Shown: positions 20,451-34,591, counted from the stretch's first letter. The stretch: 64,000 nt of DNA from Liriodendron chinense (GCA_003013855.2 PVNU02002828.1:144501-208500), one strand, 5' to 3'. A program made the numbers and translations. Notes: generated from the letters alone by a model not told the origin.

Positions 20451-23236
20451 GTAAAGTACGGTGACTGGGCTGATGGCATCCAGGCAACAGTTAAGTGCCC
20501 AATCGATCTTTGGAGCTTTTTACACTCGACCTATCATAACTAGGACTGATGAGTAGGATGTCATCACATGTTGATACACTCCTAAGGAGGCATAGAAAGG
20601 CATTTCCTAAACATGAAAGGAGATCATGAGGATCCCAAATAGCTCTTTCTTGAATATGCATACATGTAGAGACATAAACATGACCGAAAACCTAGAGCAA
20701 CCATTCTTTTAGTGATATGTGGGAAGCAAGCATGAGAAGAGCGAGCACATTATACTTCTAGAGATGTATTTGATGCCATGGTGACATCGAATGACATAGG
20801 GTCAAATATGCCATGCATGCCCGAAGATCATGAAGCGGTGTGTTAAGGGAAGGAAATCGTTTGGAAAAGAGATACACCGGTATATAGAGGAATATTGTGT
20901 GGTATGGAAAAGAGATACACTAGTATACAAGGAATATTTTGTAGTAATTAGCCTCGTCTTAGAGGAATATTGCGTAGTTGGTCTCGTCTAACTAAAGAAA
21001 TGTATCAAGCTAAGGCGCTAACTTGTTGAACGCTGATTCTAAAAGCTCAAAAACCTTATGCCATCATCTCTCTAAGTTTATAAAAGTAGCACAAAATGAA
21101 GAGCTCCGGACACTCACCAATCCCAATCAAACAGCTAAAAAAATCAAACAACTATTTTTAGCTTAACGCTGCCTATAAATTTTTTATCGCTCATGGATAT
21201 TTATCTTAATATGATCTAGTTTTAGCCTCTCTACTTTTGTCTATCACATTGCTGTTATAAGTTTGGATTAGTTAATTTAGCTCATTCAGTTTCCTATTAC
21301 CTTGCTGTAGTAAGTTTGGATTAATTAATTTAGCTTATTTAGTTTTCGCTTTTATCTAGTGTATCGCTGTAGCAAGCTGGTTTAGTTTTACGTAAATATT
21401 TATAACTCTATGGTCGAATCCTCTCCAAATCCTTAAGTCTTTAGTGATTTCTCGGTCATATTTTGCTAACCAAAATCATGATCAATTGGGTTATTCCACA
21501 ATTGTCTCACGATGGTTAAGATCGTCCAGTTCACGATAGTCTCGCCCATTTGAATTTTCACTTGTAATCTTTTTTGCTTTATTTACTTTTATATGTCGAT
21601 TATAATAAATCTTCATTCATATTAACAAAATCGCAATTCATCCTTTAAATTCTTGTTTTACTCTCTTTATATTATTTTTGTAGACAAACATAATCAAGTT
21701 ATTATCACAGTAATAAAAATTCTTATATTCAAAGCAAAAGGAATTCATTTGAAGGACTTTCCTTCATAAATTGTCTGATCTTGGTTGAGTAGTTAGACAA
21801 ATTTTCACAATTTGGCTCTAATTCGATCATTTTAGGGTCACAAGGTGTTTGATTTGATTCCAGTCGACCATGACTCTAGCTTGCCTAACATATATATACT
21901 GACATACATATAGCGAAATTGAACCATTCATTACACGTGTGGCTGTGTTCAAATTGAATAGCAACAAGACCGTGGTTTTAAACCGGGCTCATGTTGGGTC
22001 CATGTCAAATAAAGGCATTTGCATGGTTGGGATAGCCCAATGGATGTTTTAGATTGCAGACAAGTGCCCTTTTCACACACACAGGTGGTGTACAATCAGG
22101 CTATCTTACATGATTATGGCTTCACAAACCTCATTTGGATAATATATAACTAAGGTTTTGACATATAGCACCCAAAGAAAGATAGCATCCTCATTAACAT
22201 AACATATATAATACAATTCTGTGTTGGATTTACTATAATTGACTTTGGCCCACAATAAAAAGACCTTTTTACCCCTAGTTTGGGAGAGGGTAAGGTTTAA
22301 GTTTTAAGCATGGGAGAAGAGAAAAGAAAGGTAAGCACAGGCTTGAGGTTAACAACAGTAATATTTGATTATTTTTGAAAAACAGAAGATGTAATTTGTT
22401 GAAATATTGCATAAGGGAGGGATTTATTTGTCTTTATGCCAAAGGCCAACATAGCTAGGCCAAAACCTCTACTTAATATGAAGTACCCCAACCGACCAGA
22501 CCCGTATTTTAAGCGGGTCCAAAATAGCGGGCCCAAACCTAACCTTGATTTCTAAACAGGTCCAAAAAGTTAGACCCAGACCCACAAAAACTGGGTCTTA
22601 GATCCATTCGTTGCCTGTAGGTCCACAAAAGCGGTCCACCAGATGGGCCACACATTCGGTCCACATTGGAAGCACATTCATTGTCCATGGTTGCAAAAAC
22701 AGGTACAAGCTCAAAGCCACGACCCCAAATAGTGGATCACATGTCTCAATGTACCAATGTCGTTTTCCAATCATCCACAATGGCCCACCAACGTCAATCA
22801 CTCATTTCAACCCTCCATTCTTCAGCTGATTCTCTCAGAGCTGTCCCTGTCCCCATGATTTTGGGAGTTTCCTATTAGCACACACACATGGGGTGTGACA
22901 AAGGCAGGCAACAACAAGACCTTTGTTTGAAGCACATTTTCATGTGGCATAGGAGCCTCCCTCCCTTTGAAATGGTCTCCTCACATTACCATAAAGGGCA
23001 CTCCCCACCCATATATGGAAAATCTAGTGAAACGGAAACCATGCCTTGTGATTTGACAAAAAGGTCCACCAAAATAATGGGCCCCACCAACTTGGATTCA
23101 TCAGATCATTCACCATTCACCACACATCATCATGCATTTGTTGTGACAGCACTCCATAGTTCTACATGGTATTGATTATAAAAAACAAAGGAATTGCACT
23201 GGATTCAAAAAATAAAAAAATAGAAATAATGGAAGG

Positions 23237-23272
<36 letters not shown>

Positions 23273-25724
23273 AAAAGCTAAGTGGGGTGGCCACAAAATG
23301 GTGGCATCCATGTCACATTGCTTAGGCTTTCGGCAACTTACTCCGCACTTTTCTCCATCAATCCCAAACGACACAACACATCATCCTTTCCTTCATTTTC
23401 ATCCCCCCTCTCTCTCTCTCTCATTGAGTTTTTTTTTTTCCTTCAATTTTCAGTCCATTTGAGTATGGATGGAACACCATCCATTCTCTCCACTCCCTCC
23501 TATACTTGACAATGTACATGGATCTAGACCATCCATCCAGTGGGCCCATTTTAATGTCCCACAAACAAAGAATCTCAACGATCAGATTAGCAGCTTGTGA
23601 TTCATCATTGTGAGTCACTTTCCGGCCACTTGTAAACATACACGTGGTCACATGATCGGTGAATCCAGGTCCATCGGCAAGGCATTGTCGCAGGATAGCC
23701 CTTGATAGACGGCCACGCAATGGGGCAATCCTATTTGTTTTGATCAGGTATTTAGTGGCAATCAACCATGGCTAAATAACTAAGACATGCACTTAATTTA
23801 TGATGCCAATCATGATGAGCTCCTCTAAAATGAAAAACTGGCCATTGGATGATTAAACTGTCCACATTGTCATAGGACTTCATGTTGCATATTAGCCCAT
23901 GTCAGTGTGAAATTTTTTAACAACTTCATTTTCTATCATTGAGAAACACAAAAATAAATAGCTACTATTGGAAGCTGATATTTCAAAATACTTATCATGG
24001 TTTCAAATATCAGAAATGCTAGATAACTTTCAACATGTCATTTGAGTGTGATATCCAACCCATCCAATAGGTTGTCCACCACCATGAGGATCATCTTGTG
24101 AAAAAAAACAGCCCCATCCACTCATCAGGCAGACCATGCTTGTATTTTGTTATTGATCAGCACCTAAACATTCTTTCCTATGGTTTGGCCTACCTGATGA
24201 ATCGATGGGGCTATTTTTGCATAAGATGATCCTTATGGTGGGGCCAATCTATTGGACGGTGTGGATATTGTAAGCACATGATGGGTTGGAAGTTATGCAC
24301 TTGGTGGGTGTGGTATATATATAACTTATTGTCCAACCATTTAGATGAGTTCTAAAATAGCTGTTCACTACACTAGAAAACCGTTACTAACTCAAGTACA
24401 TGCAACAATACATGTGCCAACACGGCAGATTCTCTGGCCCAAGAATCAGGTCTGTCCACTCTTTAGGTGGGCCACAGTTTACAAAACGAATTTATGCCTG
24501 GAAAAAAAAATATGGTTGAAGTTTTCTTACCCCATGCAACCATTTCAAACATTCTGGCCAACCTGCTGAACTGGCCTGATTCATTTTCAGTGAGAACATC
24601 TACACAGTCAGACCACCTGATGGACGGCTCTGATTGCACGTCCGCCAGCCATGCTGGCACAAGTGGCAGCATATAAATGGTATTTCATGTACACATGCAT
24701 GTGAGCTTAGCAAGAACTATGTTCTAATTAACTTCTAACTTAGCAAGTGTTCATGAAAGTGATGGAGGGTATGGAAGATTTCTGTCCACACTCGACGGAC
24801 GGATAGCGATTTCGTTTTCCATGCTTCTTTGTCTTTTGGGTGCCCGTACCGTGCCGGATGCGGGGCTAACATCACCACAAATCTAGTGTTTTTTTTCGCA
24901 GAGGGGCATGATGGCACTTCCCACTTTTCATGATTCATTTGTTAATTACAATCCGGCTCCGAGTTAAAAATATTAAAATGCATCATGGGGGACATCATAA
25001 AAAAGCTATTGATCCTAGTTTACGACGAGATTGATCGTTAAGATATCATTAATTATATAGGCGGGTGGTGAATTTCTTCGCCCGCGGCCCGTTTTGATGA
25101 TGGGACCCATGATTTTGATGGACTAGATTGATGCAATCAATGCCCATGATTTGTAGACTTGGAATGTATATGAACTACACACTAATGCTCCGTGTCTGAC
25201 TAAAATGTATTATGGGACCCATGAGTTTGTGATCTAATCTAGACCATTTATGTGATTGGGCCTTGCCGGACCCGGGATGCTACTCATCGGAGTCAACTTG
25301 GACTTGGGTCGAGCCTGATCGGGTTTGACACCACTGGTTAGTATTGAGCACAGAGAATGGTATCACCCTCCAACTTGACCGAGTTGTGACTTGACTCAGG
25401 ACCAAATGAGTAAAAAACCATGGCCCATCAGTCGACAATCTGGATCACTTAGGACCATGGGCCCCATCTGTACAAACTAAGAAGGGATAATACCTCACAT
25501 GTTGATAGCCAATCACCAACCTTAGTTTAGTTATATTTAGTTTGTATGCCATCAAATGCATATGCTAACAACTTATTGGATGGTTAGAGACATCCAATTT
25601 CCCTGTAATTGGATATGGCCCACCCCATCCAAGAGGTGGCCCCAACCAATTCACCGAACGAACAACAGAGATGATGCATGCACGCAGTTCCAACATATGG
25701 TTTATGATTGAAAATTATTCGTGC
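20451..25724. other. Intergenic, no recognised gene
   Basis: AT-rich sequence with fragments of GGCCCACC-type repeats (22610-23100, 24200-24260, 24440-24680). It also has a (GA)n tract at 23239-23269 and a CT tract near 23408. Short ORFs here have no domain I recognise and overlap on opposite strands, so I call none of them. Confidence 0.6.
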
Positions 25725-25729
25725 CCTTG

Positions 25730-27166
25730 TGTAGACACCTCACTTTCGGCTACACTGTTAGTAGAGATAGCTGGATGAATGGAGGACCATACCCCCAAAT
25801 TCCATGTCCAAACTCAGCCAAACTCACCCTTGTAAGCTCCAATCCATAGCCCAACTCACCCCTAAACATCAGCCTGAAAAACCCCCCATAAGAAAAATCA
25901 GTCAAAAAATCCTAAAAAAGTCAAACTCACTGAGTCAACCCGCTGAGTCAAATCACCGAGTCAACCCGTCGAGTCAAACCGCCAAGTCAAATCACCGAGT
26001 CAACTCACTGAGTTCTAAGCAGCAGCCCCGAAGCATGTCCGTACTGCGCGCTGGATCTCAAGAAACGTCCGTACGGGCAGCCCCCTGGGTGCCGCCCAAA
26101 CTTATTTACAGGAAATGCCACTGCCCGCTGCTATAAATACCCCCTCCCCTTCTCATTTCAACAAGCCTTCAAGCCCAGTGAGATCCTGTCCGTTCCGAGT
26201 CCTTCTCCACCCTTTTAGCCCACTTTTCCACCAAGGAGAGCCCGAGTGAGGAGAGCCTAGTCCTGGTCCAGCCCAGCCTGACTCTGGTCTAAGTCTCCCA
26301 AGCCATCCAAGTCTTGATCCAGCCACTCGAAGCAAACCTTACAACACTTCCGTCCATCTAGCTACTCTTTTTCCAGCATCATCTCATTCGCATCTAGCAT
26401 AAGTGCAACATTTACTTTTCTTCCAACCCCCCTGCTTCACTACAAGCACTTTGATTATTCAAACACACTGCATGCATTCTGCATAAAGCACCTATCAGTT
26501 CGAGCGTATGCTTTGGGCTTGCCTGTTAGTGGAACCTGCCCATCAGAAACTCTTACTGTTCAGACCTGCATTCATATACATATCACTACAAGCACTTTGA
26601 TCATTCAAACGCACAGCATGCATTCCGCATAAAGCACCTGTCTGTTCGAGCGTATGCTCTAGGCTTGCCTGTTAGTGGAACCTGCCCATCAGAAACTCTT
26701 ACTGTTCAGACCTGCATTCATGCATTATATCATCTATGAGAATGTACGAGGATTAAAACAGATTTTCAAGTGTTAGTTCGATTCTGTGAAGTAGAGACCG
26801 TACTTCGGTACGGGCAGTGTGTGGGGTGCTTAACCTCTTCCCACCCTGTAATCGTGATCCCTTACTTCGAATCTCTGGCCGCAGATCAAAAGGAGTCATT
26901 TTAGAGGAAGAAATCTTTGGATTCCCTTCTCTAACGTTTCTACGGGGTCTAGCCGACTGTAGATTCGAAGTAACTGGCTAGTGGCGACTCTGGTCTTATA
27001 TAAACTCAGTTAAATACATCCAACTTAACACGACAACCAAACAAAGCCCTCGAGAACGAGGCGAGCCAGCGGCACAAACGGCGATTCGTGCACACGCACC
27101 CCTTCTTCTTTTTCCGAAAGAAAAGGGAGAACGACGTACGGGAGCGCGAAACGGCGAAGGTCCACA
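25730..27166 (+). mobile_element. Solo LTR of a large (probably Ty3/Gypsy) retrotransposon
   Basis: Starts TGTAGACACCTCAC, ends GGTCCACA (TGT...ACA), and is flanked by the same 5 bp, CCTTG, at 25725-25729 and 27167-27171. No internal domain remains, which is the mark of LTR-LTR recombination. Inside: a GAGTCAA minisatellite (25929-26011), a TATA box (TATAAATAC, about 26133), a 146-bp tandem duplication (26438 and 26584), and a TAGTGGCGACTCTGG-like stretch near 26980 common in plant Gypsy LTRs. Orientation is taken from the TATA box. Confidence 0.8.
26438..26729. repeat. 146-bp tandem duplication inside the solo LTR
   Basis: CACTACAAGCACTTTGAT begins at 26438 and 26584. The copies share GCATGCATTC(T/C)GCATAAAG and CTTGCCTGTTAGTGGAAC and differ at few positions. 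Confidence 0.92.
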
Positions 27167-27171
27167 CCTTG

Positions 27172-29236
27172 TCACAGACTCATACAAGAGATTCGTTGAT
27201 GGTGAGGCGGCTCTCAAAAAGTGGGAAGGAAATGTTAGGACGGACTTCTGTTCATGATAAATGGATGGTTGAGGATGCATAATCTCCTGTACTGGAAGGT
27301 GAATGTTCTCTTATCATAGATTAATTTATAAGCTTTTACTTCACTAGCTAGAAGGAAACATGGTAAAAAGACTTAGTGACTCGGCCGATTGGCCTAGTCT
27401 TGAGTTGAGTTGTGACTTGACTGAATCGATCGCATGGCCTGGGGAGCCGAATCACGTCTAGCTAAGTCTAAGTGGACTTCAATGAGTCACATGAGATTCG
27501 TCCAAGAGACAAAACCACCGCATGAAACCATGCGATGCATCAATGCAAATTAAGATGGTTTAAAGACTTTAAGAGAAGTCTTGCAGTACTATTTATTATA
27601 AGAATTGAGGTGGAAAGAAAGAGAAAAACTCACTTAAAGATAAACTTAAGGCACGTTATGATGCCGCTATCTTTAAGGCAATATCTGCACCTTATTGGTG
27701 ATTAAACCAGTTTGCAAGAGGTTACAACAAATCTACCTCCAAGATACAATAAGTCTCTTCTCCAAAATCAGAGAAATGTGGACTTCAGCCCGCAAAACTG
27801 AAAAACAGCACTCCAAATACATTTTTGTAGTATACACTGCTAACTTCTGTGCTGTTATAGTTTACCCTCTGAAAATTGTTTGCAGTTTATTGTTTGAAAA
27901 ACTATTTTTAGTTTATTGCTTGAAAAACTACAACTTTATAAAAAAAATACCCAAAACGAAAATAAAAAAGTAGAAGAAGAGTAGAAAATTATTAGATTTG
28001 TTGTTGTAATTTGAATTGACTCAAAAATGAGTTTATATAGTCTCAAGTGTTACTTTAAGATCATTTTCATTAAAAGACAACATCTCCCATGATGTCTTTT
28101 CAACAAAGGTATCCATCCACCATTAATGACATCCTCTCATCACCATTTCAAATTCAAAGGATGTTCCATTTATCAAGAGATGACACCATTCATAAACGAA
28201 TGGTCATCAACAATCACCAAAAGCCACAACCGTCATCCCACATTTTCATTTATAAATTTGAAAAAAAACGTAACACAAATTTTCTTTTTGTATTAAAAAA
28301 ATTCAACAATATTATACTTTATGTTATTAGAACTCATTAAATTTCTTTCTTTAAATAGTCTACTAAACTACTTTAAAAGCTTTGTTTACATTTATCACTA
28401 CTACTCTTATCTGCTCAAAGAGAGAGAGACAGAGAGAAAGAGGGAGAGTACTTGAACTAAAAAGAGAAATGATTCCTTGCTTTTGAAGCCCTAGAAGTTA
28501 TAATGCACTTAGATGCATAGGTCAATCAAAATGTCTGGTAGATCATGCAAGGGCCTGTTCGATGAGTGAGAAAAGAACGGAGAATGATTAGTTTTTTTTT
28601 ATAAGATGCTTTCTCATGTTTGATTTGTAAAAAGAAAAAAAAAAAAAAAAGTAGATTCTAGATGGTAATATAACCTTTTCCACCATCATAATTCTCTAGT
28701 ATTAGATTTAAGGTGGCCATTATCTAATGAATTAGAGACTTTCTTCTGTACCATTAGAAATAGAAAATGATACTAATTGGATGATCTGCTCTATTATTAA
28801 TTCAGTCTTATTTTTTCATATTCAACTTTTTCCAACACATGGATGATGGATGGGTAGGATTGCCAATGGAAGTAATTATAGATAGAATCATAAGCAATGA
28901 ATGACGGCACCAATAAATAGATGGATCACATTTTTGGTTGGATCCATCTTGTATCAATGATCTTATCCGTCCTTATTAGAGGCCATCAATCAGTTGGGCG
29001 AAGATTAATAGATCCATACATGTTTGCATGTTAGCTCATTATATACTTTTTCACCAATTGGGACAGTCCTGATCAATCGATTGGATTGTTTAAGTGTTCC
29101 AATGCAAAAGGGAATACTAATAATGCTCTGGAATAATGGAGCATATCTCACTAAAAAGCATAAAACAAAGAGAAATAATAGAGCATCCGGGCACAGTAAT
29201 TTTTTCACTTAATTAGTTGTTTAACACTGAAGTATA
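27172..29236. other. Intergenic, no recognised gene
   Basis: AT-rich sequence with a short AG-rich tract (28419-28449) and A-runs. The 92-residue frame at 27695-27973 is low complexity at its end (Lys/Ile) and has no domain I know. Confidence 0.6.
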
Positions 29237-30378
29237 TTACGGGTGCACCTTGGGCGGGTCAGGGTCAACCCGGTCCCAACTCGACGTCAAGTTGGGTTAA
29301 CTCATACCCTGACCCAACCCGAGCTCCCGAACCGTACCATATCCTCAACCCTAAGGACCCATCTAAGGTTGGTTTGCGATGGTAACAAGATTTACTATCT
29401 TCTACTATAATAGTAATATAGTATCTTATATTATTCATAAAAATTTACATCATATGTAAGGGTTTGGGTTAATAGTAATTTAATATTTTATGTTATACAT
29501 ACACCAAATATAATAAATTATACTATTTATAAGTTCAGGGTTTGGATCAGGTTGCCCAAGGCCTTAACCTGAGCTCAACCCAACCCGGGATCAGGTTGAG
29601 GATTTCCAACACGAGCCAACCTAAACTGAATTTTGGGTTGGGTGAGTCATGGTTTTTATTTATTTACTTATTTATACACACACCCTCACACCCACACACT
29701 CCACATGGGACCTCAGTGTTGAAACCCATGGGTCTACCATTGAGCCATATTGATGATGAAGAGTGGGTCGTAGAAGTATACATGGCTCGAGAAGACAGGA
29801 GGAAAAGGAGCCCAAGAGAAGACCACAGAAATAAGGATAGTTCGCTCAACTGTTTTAACTTAGTTGGTTGTTGAAATTGCGTCAGGAAGTCTAAAAATTT
29901 GCTGGACAATTTTGGATCCTGTCGGTTGATCGACCGATCCCGTTGGTCCTCCGAAACCATCTTAGGAATCCCAATTTGGTCTCTAGACGTTTTGGGGCAT
30001 TTTCGATCTCCCGACCAAGCACCCAAAGTTTTGGATTGGTCGCCTGACTGTGATCAACGGACAATAGATGTTTTGCGCATTTTTTTTTATTTTGTTTCCT
30101 TACTAAATTAGTTAGCTTCCTAATTACATTTTAAAGTTGCTTAGGGTATTTAAACTCTTTTTAGATTTGTTGTTAGGGTTAAGTCTTTTATTTTTTTCAA
30201 TTAAAAGTTGACTTTTGCCATTCTTCATCTTATGGATTTGAGAATGCCCATGTGGATTCAAGGTAGGTATCTCCTTAGGAAGACGGTGATCAACCTCATC
30301 ACATCCCTCCTTACATCACATGAGTAGGGACTTAGGGTGAGCCAGGTTCAAGTTGAACCTGACCCAAGTTGCACCCCT
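29237..30378. mobile_element. Candidate hAT-like element, about 1.1 kb
   Basis: The left end (C)GGGTGCACCTTGGGCGGG and the reverse-complemented right end GGGGTGCAACTTGGGTCAGG are similar for about 20 bp. Flanking octamers AAGTATAT and AAACATAC agree at 5 of 8, all differences being transitions, so a decayed 8-bp duplication is possible. No transposase. It carries a SINE-like copy on the minus strand. Confidence 0.45.
29653..29760 (-). mobile_element. tRNA-derived SINE fragment
   Basis: Reading the minus strand, an A-box-like TGGCTCAATGGTAGA is followed by a B-box-like GGTTTCAACACTGAGGTCCC zone. A GTGTGTGGGTGTGAGGGTGT stretch and a (TAAA)-type tail come next. This is the order of Au-like plant SINEs. 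Confidence 0.55.
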
Positions 30379-30592
30379 AAAACATACAAGCAGCTACAAG
30401 GACAAAACATGGTGTGATTAAACACCCCTGGACCATTTTAACTTTTCTGTGAAAATTTTAAACTAGCACTGTAATAGTTCCCACCAGTTAAAAATGGCGC
30501 TGACTCTTTGATTGTCCACTTGGCATAGCTGGATGCAACAGTCCAAACCCCAGATGAAAGTACGGCAGGAGCATAGCTCAAAAAACATTGCA

Positions 30593-30852
30593 CCCAAGTT
30601 CATAGCCAAGTGGCATACTTTTTCTTTTTTCTTTTTTTCTTTTTGTCAGTCATACAACGCGCGCTGTTAGCAGCGTAGATTTTCACGAAATTAAGACCCC
30701 TCGTTGAAACGCCGCATAGCCTACCAAGCAAGGCTCCAAAACCCAATGGTATCAATTCTCATGGTGGGGCTAACATTGTGATGTGACTAATTGGGTGGTT
30801 GGTGTACTAACAATGGGATGTGTGAACTAACCCATAAAAAAGGGGGAAAAAA
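30593..30852 (+). mobile_element. SINE-like copy with an internal insertion
   Basis: TAGCCAAGTGGC (A-box-like) near 30603, then a pyrimidine-rich and unrelated block of about 100 bp. Then GGTATCAATTCTCATGG and the tail CTAACATTGTGATGTGACTA ... GTGTGAACTAACCCATAAAA, shared with the SINE at 33414-33577. Confidence 0.5.
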
Positions 30853-32177
30853 AAAAGCTCAAAATTTATACTGTTAAGAAAATAATAGCCTTTGAATTTA
30901 TCTTTGAAATTTGTACAACTCATTATTTCACTTTTAACCATCCATTTCTTAGCCATCAACTTAGATGGTCAGAATAGCTGTACATATTAGAATGTGCCCA
31001 TGGGGACCACTTATAGCAATCATTAATCGGTGATTCCCAGTTGTCTCTCTCTCTATACGTATATTTATAGAGGAATCTCTTATCTTGTGATAAGGAGGAA
31101 AAAGTATCCAAATTTAGATTCTATCAACGGTTGATCATAATCTAGAGACCATTTTAACCGTAGAATTAGAGGGGTGATTAAATCCTCTTGCTCTAGTAGT
31201 GGTTAGGTGGACCTTTAGTCGATTGACCGTCCATCTTTAGATTATATAAAGATTCCAAAATCGTATAGACCGTCGGATCCTTACGTGCCCACTCATCTGG
31301 CCCAATTTCAATGCATGGGTTCTACATGTGTTGATCTTCCAACATCTCAAGACTATTTACATACACCAATCAAAGGTCTCAGCATTTTATTTGGTGGACC
31401 ACCCAGAATTTGGAGTGCATACAATCGATAGTTACGTATACCTGACCCACCGACTATTACTTTCAAAATCCAAGTAAAATGCACCCACAGTACATGCAAT
31501 ACAATGCACATCCGGTTCCCACGTGAGATGGAGAAAGGCACGTGGTGATCAGGACAACCAAACTAATTGGGCTCCTAGGCTTTCACTGGTGGAAATATTG
31601 GGACCCACCAACTAAAGACAGGTGGGCCCATTTCCTCCACCAGTGACAGCAAGGTTATAAGGTAATTCGGTGGTCTCGCAGACTACCAAACCGTCCTATC
31701 TCAGCAAGAAGGTTCGCGGAAGGTTCGCGGAAGGTTTGCGGAAGCTTCGCCTCTTCTACTCGCCAAGTGATGATCTAGACCGTCCAAATAGAAGTTCTAA
31801 CCGCATATGGGCAATGGTGGGAATCACACCGATCAAGCATTCTATTCCATACAAAGGTGGGTCACCAAATCTGGGCCATTTTTCTTCTATCAGTTTCGAA
31901 TGAATATGATATATCTGACAGTGAGATTTTTGCCATGTGGCAGATCTCCGGGGACCTTCTCGATAGACGGTGTGGATTGCCACGTGGTGGGCCAGAAGGG
32001 GCGAGACTCGTGGGAGTTTTTCAGCCCCAAATCATATGGCCCACTTTCTTAAAAGAATGAAAATGCTTCTTCTTTTTTTATCGTTTTGTCCGTTTATGCT
32101 TTGCTTTTACATTTTTATGAATTCCATCTCCACCCTTTACCAAAGTCAAGGGGGACACGCATCGGACGTCGGATTAC

Positions 32178-32639
32178 GAAGTTCCTGCCTGGGAACGTAG
32201 GTGGGGCCCACCTTGATGTATGTGAGAAATCCACTCCGTCCATTCGTTTTGTGAGCTTATTTTTGGATCTGTAGACAAAAATGAACCGGATTCAAGGCTC
32301 AAGTGGGCCGAAGTAAAGGAAAATGTGGGTAGGGAAATTACTACCGTTGAAACCTCCCTGGCCATAGTGAGTTTTATATGCCATCCATACCGTTCATAAC
32401 GTCATTCCTACTGGGATGAACTGAAAAAAAAATATATTAGCCTGATTAAAAACTTCTGTGGCCCCACGAGTATTTCAACTGTGTACATTCTATCCTCACG
32501 TTTTCGGCCCACTTGAGTCTTGGATCAGTCTCATTTTTGGTCCCACCTACTAAAATGAGCTCAAGAAAAACGGATGGACGGGGTGGATTTCTCACAAACA
32601 TCACGGTGGAGCCCACCTAGGTTCCCAGGCAGGAACTTC
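32178..32639. mobile_element. TIR element with about 60-bp inverted ends (GTGGGGCCCAC family, copy 5)
   Basis: Left GAAGTTCCTGCCTGGGAACG and the reverse-complemented right GAAGTTCCTGCCTGGGAACC are the outer parts of a ~60-bp inverted repeat reaching GAGAAATCCAC(T/C)CCGTCC. About 462 bp, non-coding. This is the best-preserved copy of the family here. No target duplication was seen. Confidence 0.8.
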
Positions 32640-34553
32640 CTGTGGAAGGCTTTCGCAGGGAATCCGCGTCCACACGCATCCTTTTCTTTCATGGCCTTCT
32701 AAAGGCCCCTCGCGCGAGTAGGATTGAATCCTATCCACAGCGCACGTGCCAACATGGCACGTGTGTTATCTGGGATGTTCGTAAGGTGGACCCACCGTGT
32801 ATATGCTTGAATCTCATCTTCAGGCATGTTGGCTTATCAGGAGGAGCCACGTGTAGCAGAACACGGATATGAAGATAATTGGTCAATGATCCGTACGTAT
32901 TCAGTGTACAAACGCGGCCCACCTGATGAGATGAACGGTCTGATTTTGGAGATGGAAGATATAGCAGTGGGGTCACCTAATGAATGGTTGGGATCTTAAA
33001 CATGTGTGATTTACTGGCACATTTGCATATGAGTAGGATTCTAGTCCTGCTAAGCATGATCACCTTTGGCATTTCTATTTTTCAGTACTTTTGTATGATT
33101 CTTACATCTACGGTCTACCAGTCTCTGTTTTATGACAATTTGAGATGCCTCCCTCGTTTTTTTTTTTTTTAAGATACCTCCTCTTATTGAGAGATTCGTT
33201 GAAAATTCCTCACGAAAAGAAACCAACCACGGTTAAACTCCTCCTGATAGACCCCGACCCCACTTTAACACGCCCAGCGTCCAATTTCTCATCTGGCAGA
33301 TTTCAGGTCCACCATTTTGCACCAAAGTAGGCCTTATTTGGGTTGACCATCTTAATTAGACCCGGCTAGAATCAGGTTCGAGTTGAACCAGGTTTGTTAA
33401 GCTATATACACACCCAGGTCCATAGCTCAAGTGGCAGACTAGTGAAGATAGCATCGTTTCAACACCGAGGTCATGCTATCGATTCCCATAAGAGGGGTGG
33501 CTAACATTGTGATTTGACTAACATGGGTGGGTGGGTGTATTAACAATGGGGTGTGTGAACTAACCCATAAAAAAAATAGCTATATATACACATACAGGAT
33601 ATCCCATTTACACCCTAAATATGTCAAACCGACGCACTAGTGTGTGATTAATCTATGCCATTTAGGTGGACACAACATGTAAATCCCATTACTTTCCATT
33701 GGCCCAGCTTGAAACCAAGGTCAAAGAGTACTGATGGGTACTGAACACAATCAGATCTAGAAGGGTTGTCCCCTAGGAGGGTTGGGTGTGGGAGATATAG
33801 AGACAAGTGGCTAACTCCTAGCGAGGCCACCCCCCGGGACTACATACTCGCACTCTCTTCTTGTGAATGGTGTACTTGTTGGAATATGTAAACAAAATCA
33901 GTTATTACTTAAGAGCTAAGAGTCTTAGTGGCTAAGAGACTTAAGAGCTAAGAGTCTTAAGGGCCAAGAGACTTAAGAGTTAAGTGTTTTTTCAAAGCAC
34001 CATAAAAGAAGGTGTTATGACTCATTTGTATATAAGAGAGAAAGAAGAGCTAGAAGAACTAAGTAGAGGCAAGAAAGCATTGTAATGCAATAAAAAGTAC
34101 TTTCTTTGAAAAGAGTTGTGTCTTTCTTTCTTTGTGTTTGTTTTGGTTCTAGGCTTAGTATAGCCAACCAACTGTCTAGATCCTGTTAGGCCACTAATCT
34201 GCGCACACACTTCTCTAAGGGCTTAGCAAAGCCAACATCAATATCCACCAACAATACTTGTGCTCCTTGAATAGTGCCATGAGTATCCCTCTCTTTATTT
34301 GGCTGTCCCATATTGCACTTCCTCTGTGTAGACCTTGAAAGGAAATGAAGTGAAAAAGAGGAGACAATGGTACATGAGGTTTCACATTAAGCAACTTATA
34401 GAATAAGTTGACAATAATAAGGTAGTTAAGGTTTGCACGCTCTTAAAGTTTATTTATAAGTTAAAACATTCATTGAGATAATGGTACATGAGGTTCTATA
34501 ATGCCATCAATTCTTTTAGATTTAACATGTACTATAAAGAAAATCATATATAT

Positions 34554-34591
<38 letters not shown>

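Noticed and set aside
26153..26335. 60-residue minus-strand frame and the 110-residue frame at 25804-26136
   Set aside because: Both fall inside the solo LTR, and their repeats come from the GAGTCAA minisatellite.
29542..30026. 110- and 120-residue overlapping frames on opposite strands
   Set aside because: They overlap each other and a SINE inside a candidate DNA transposon; no domain.
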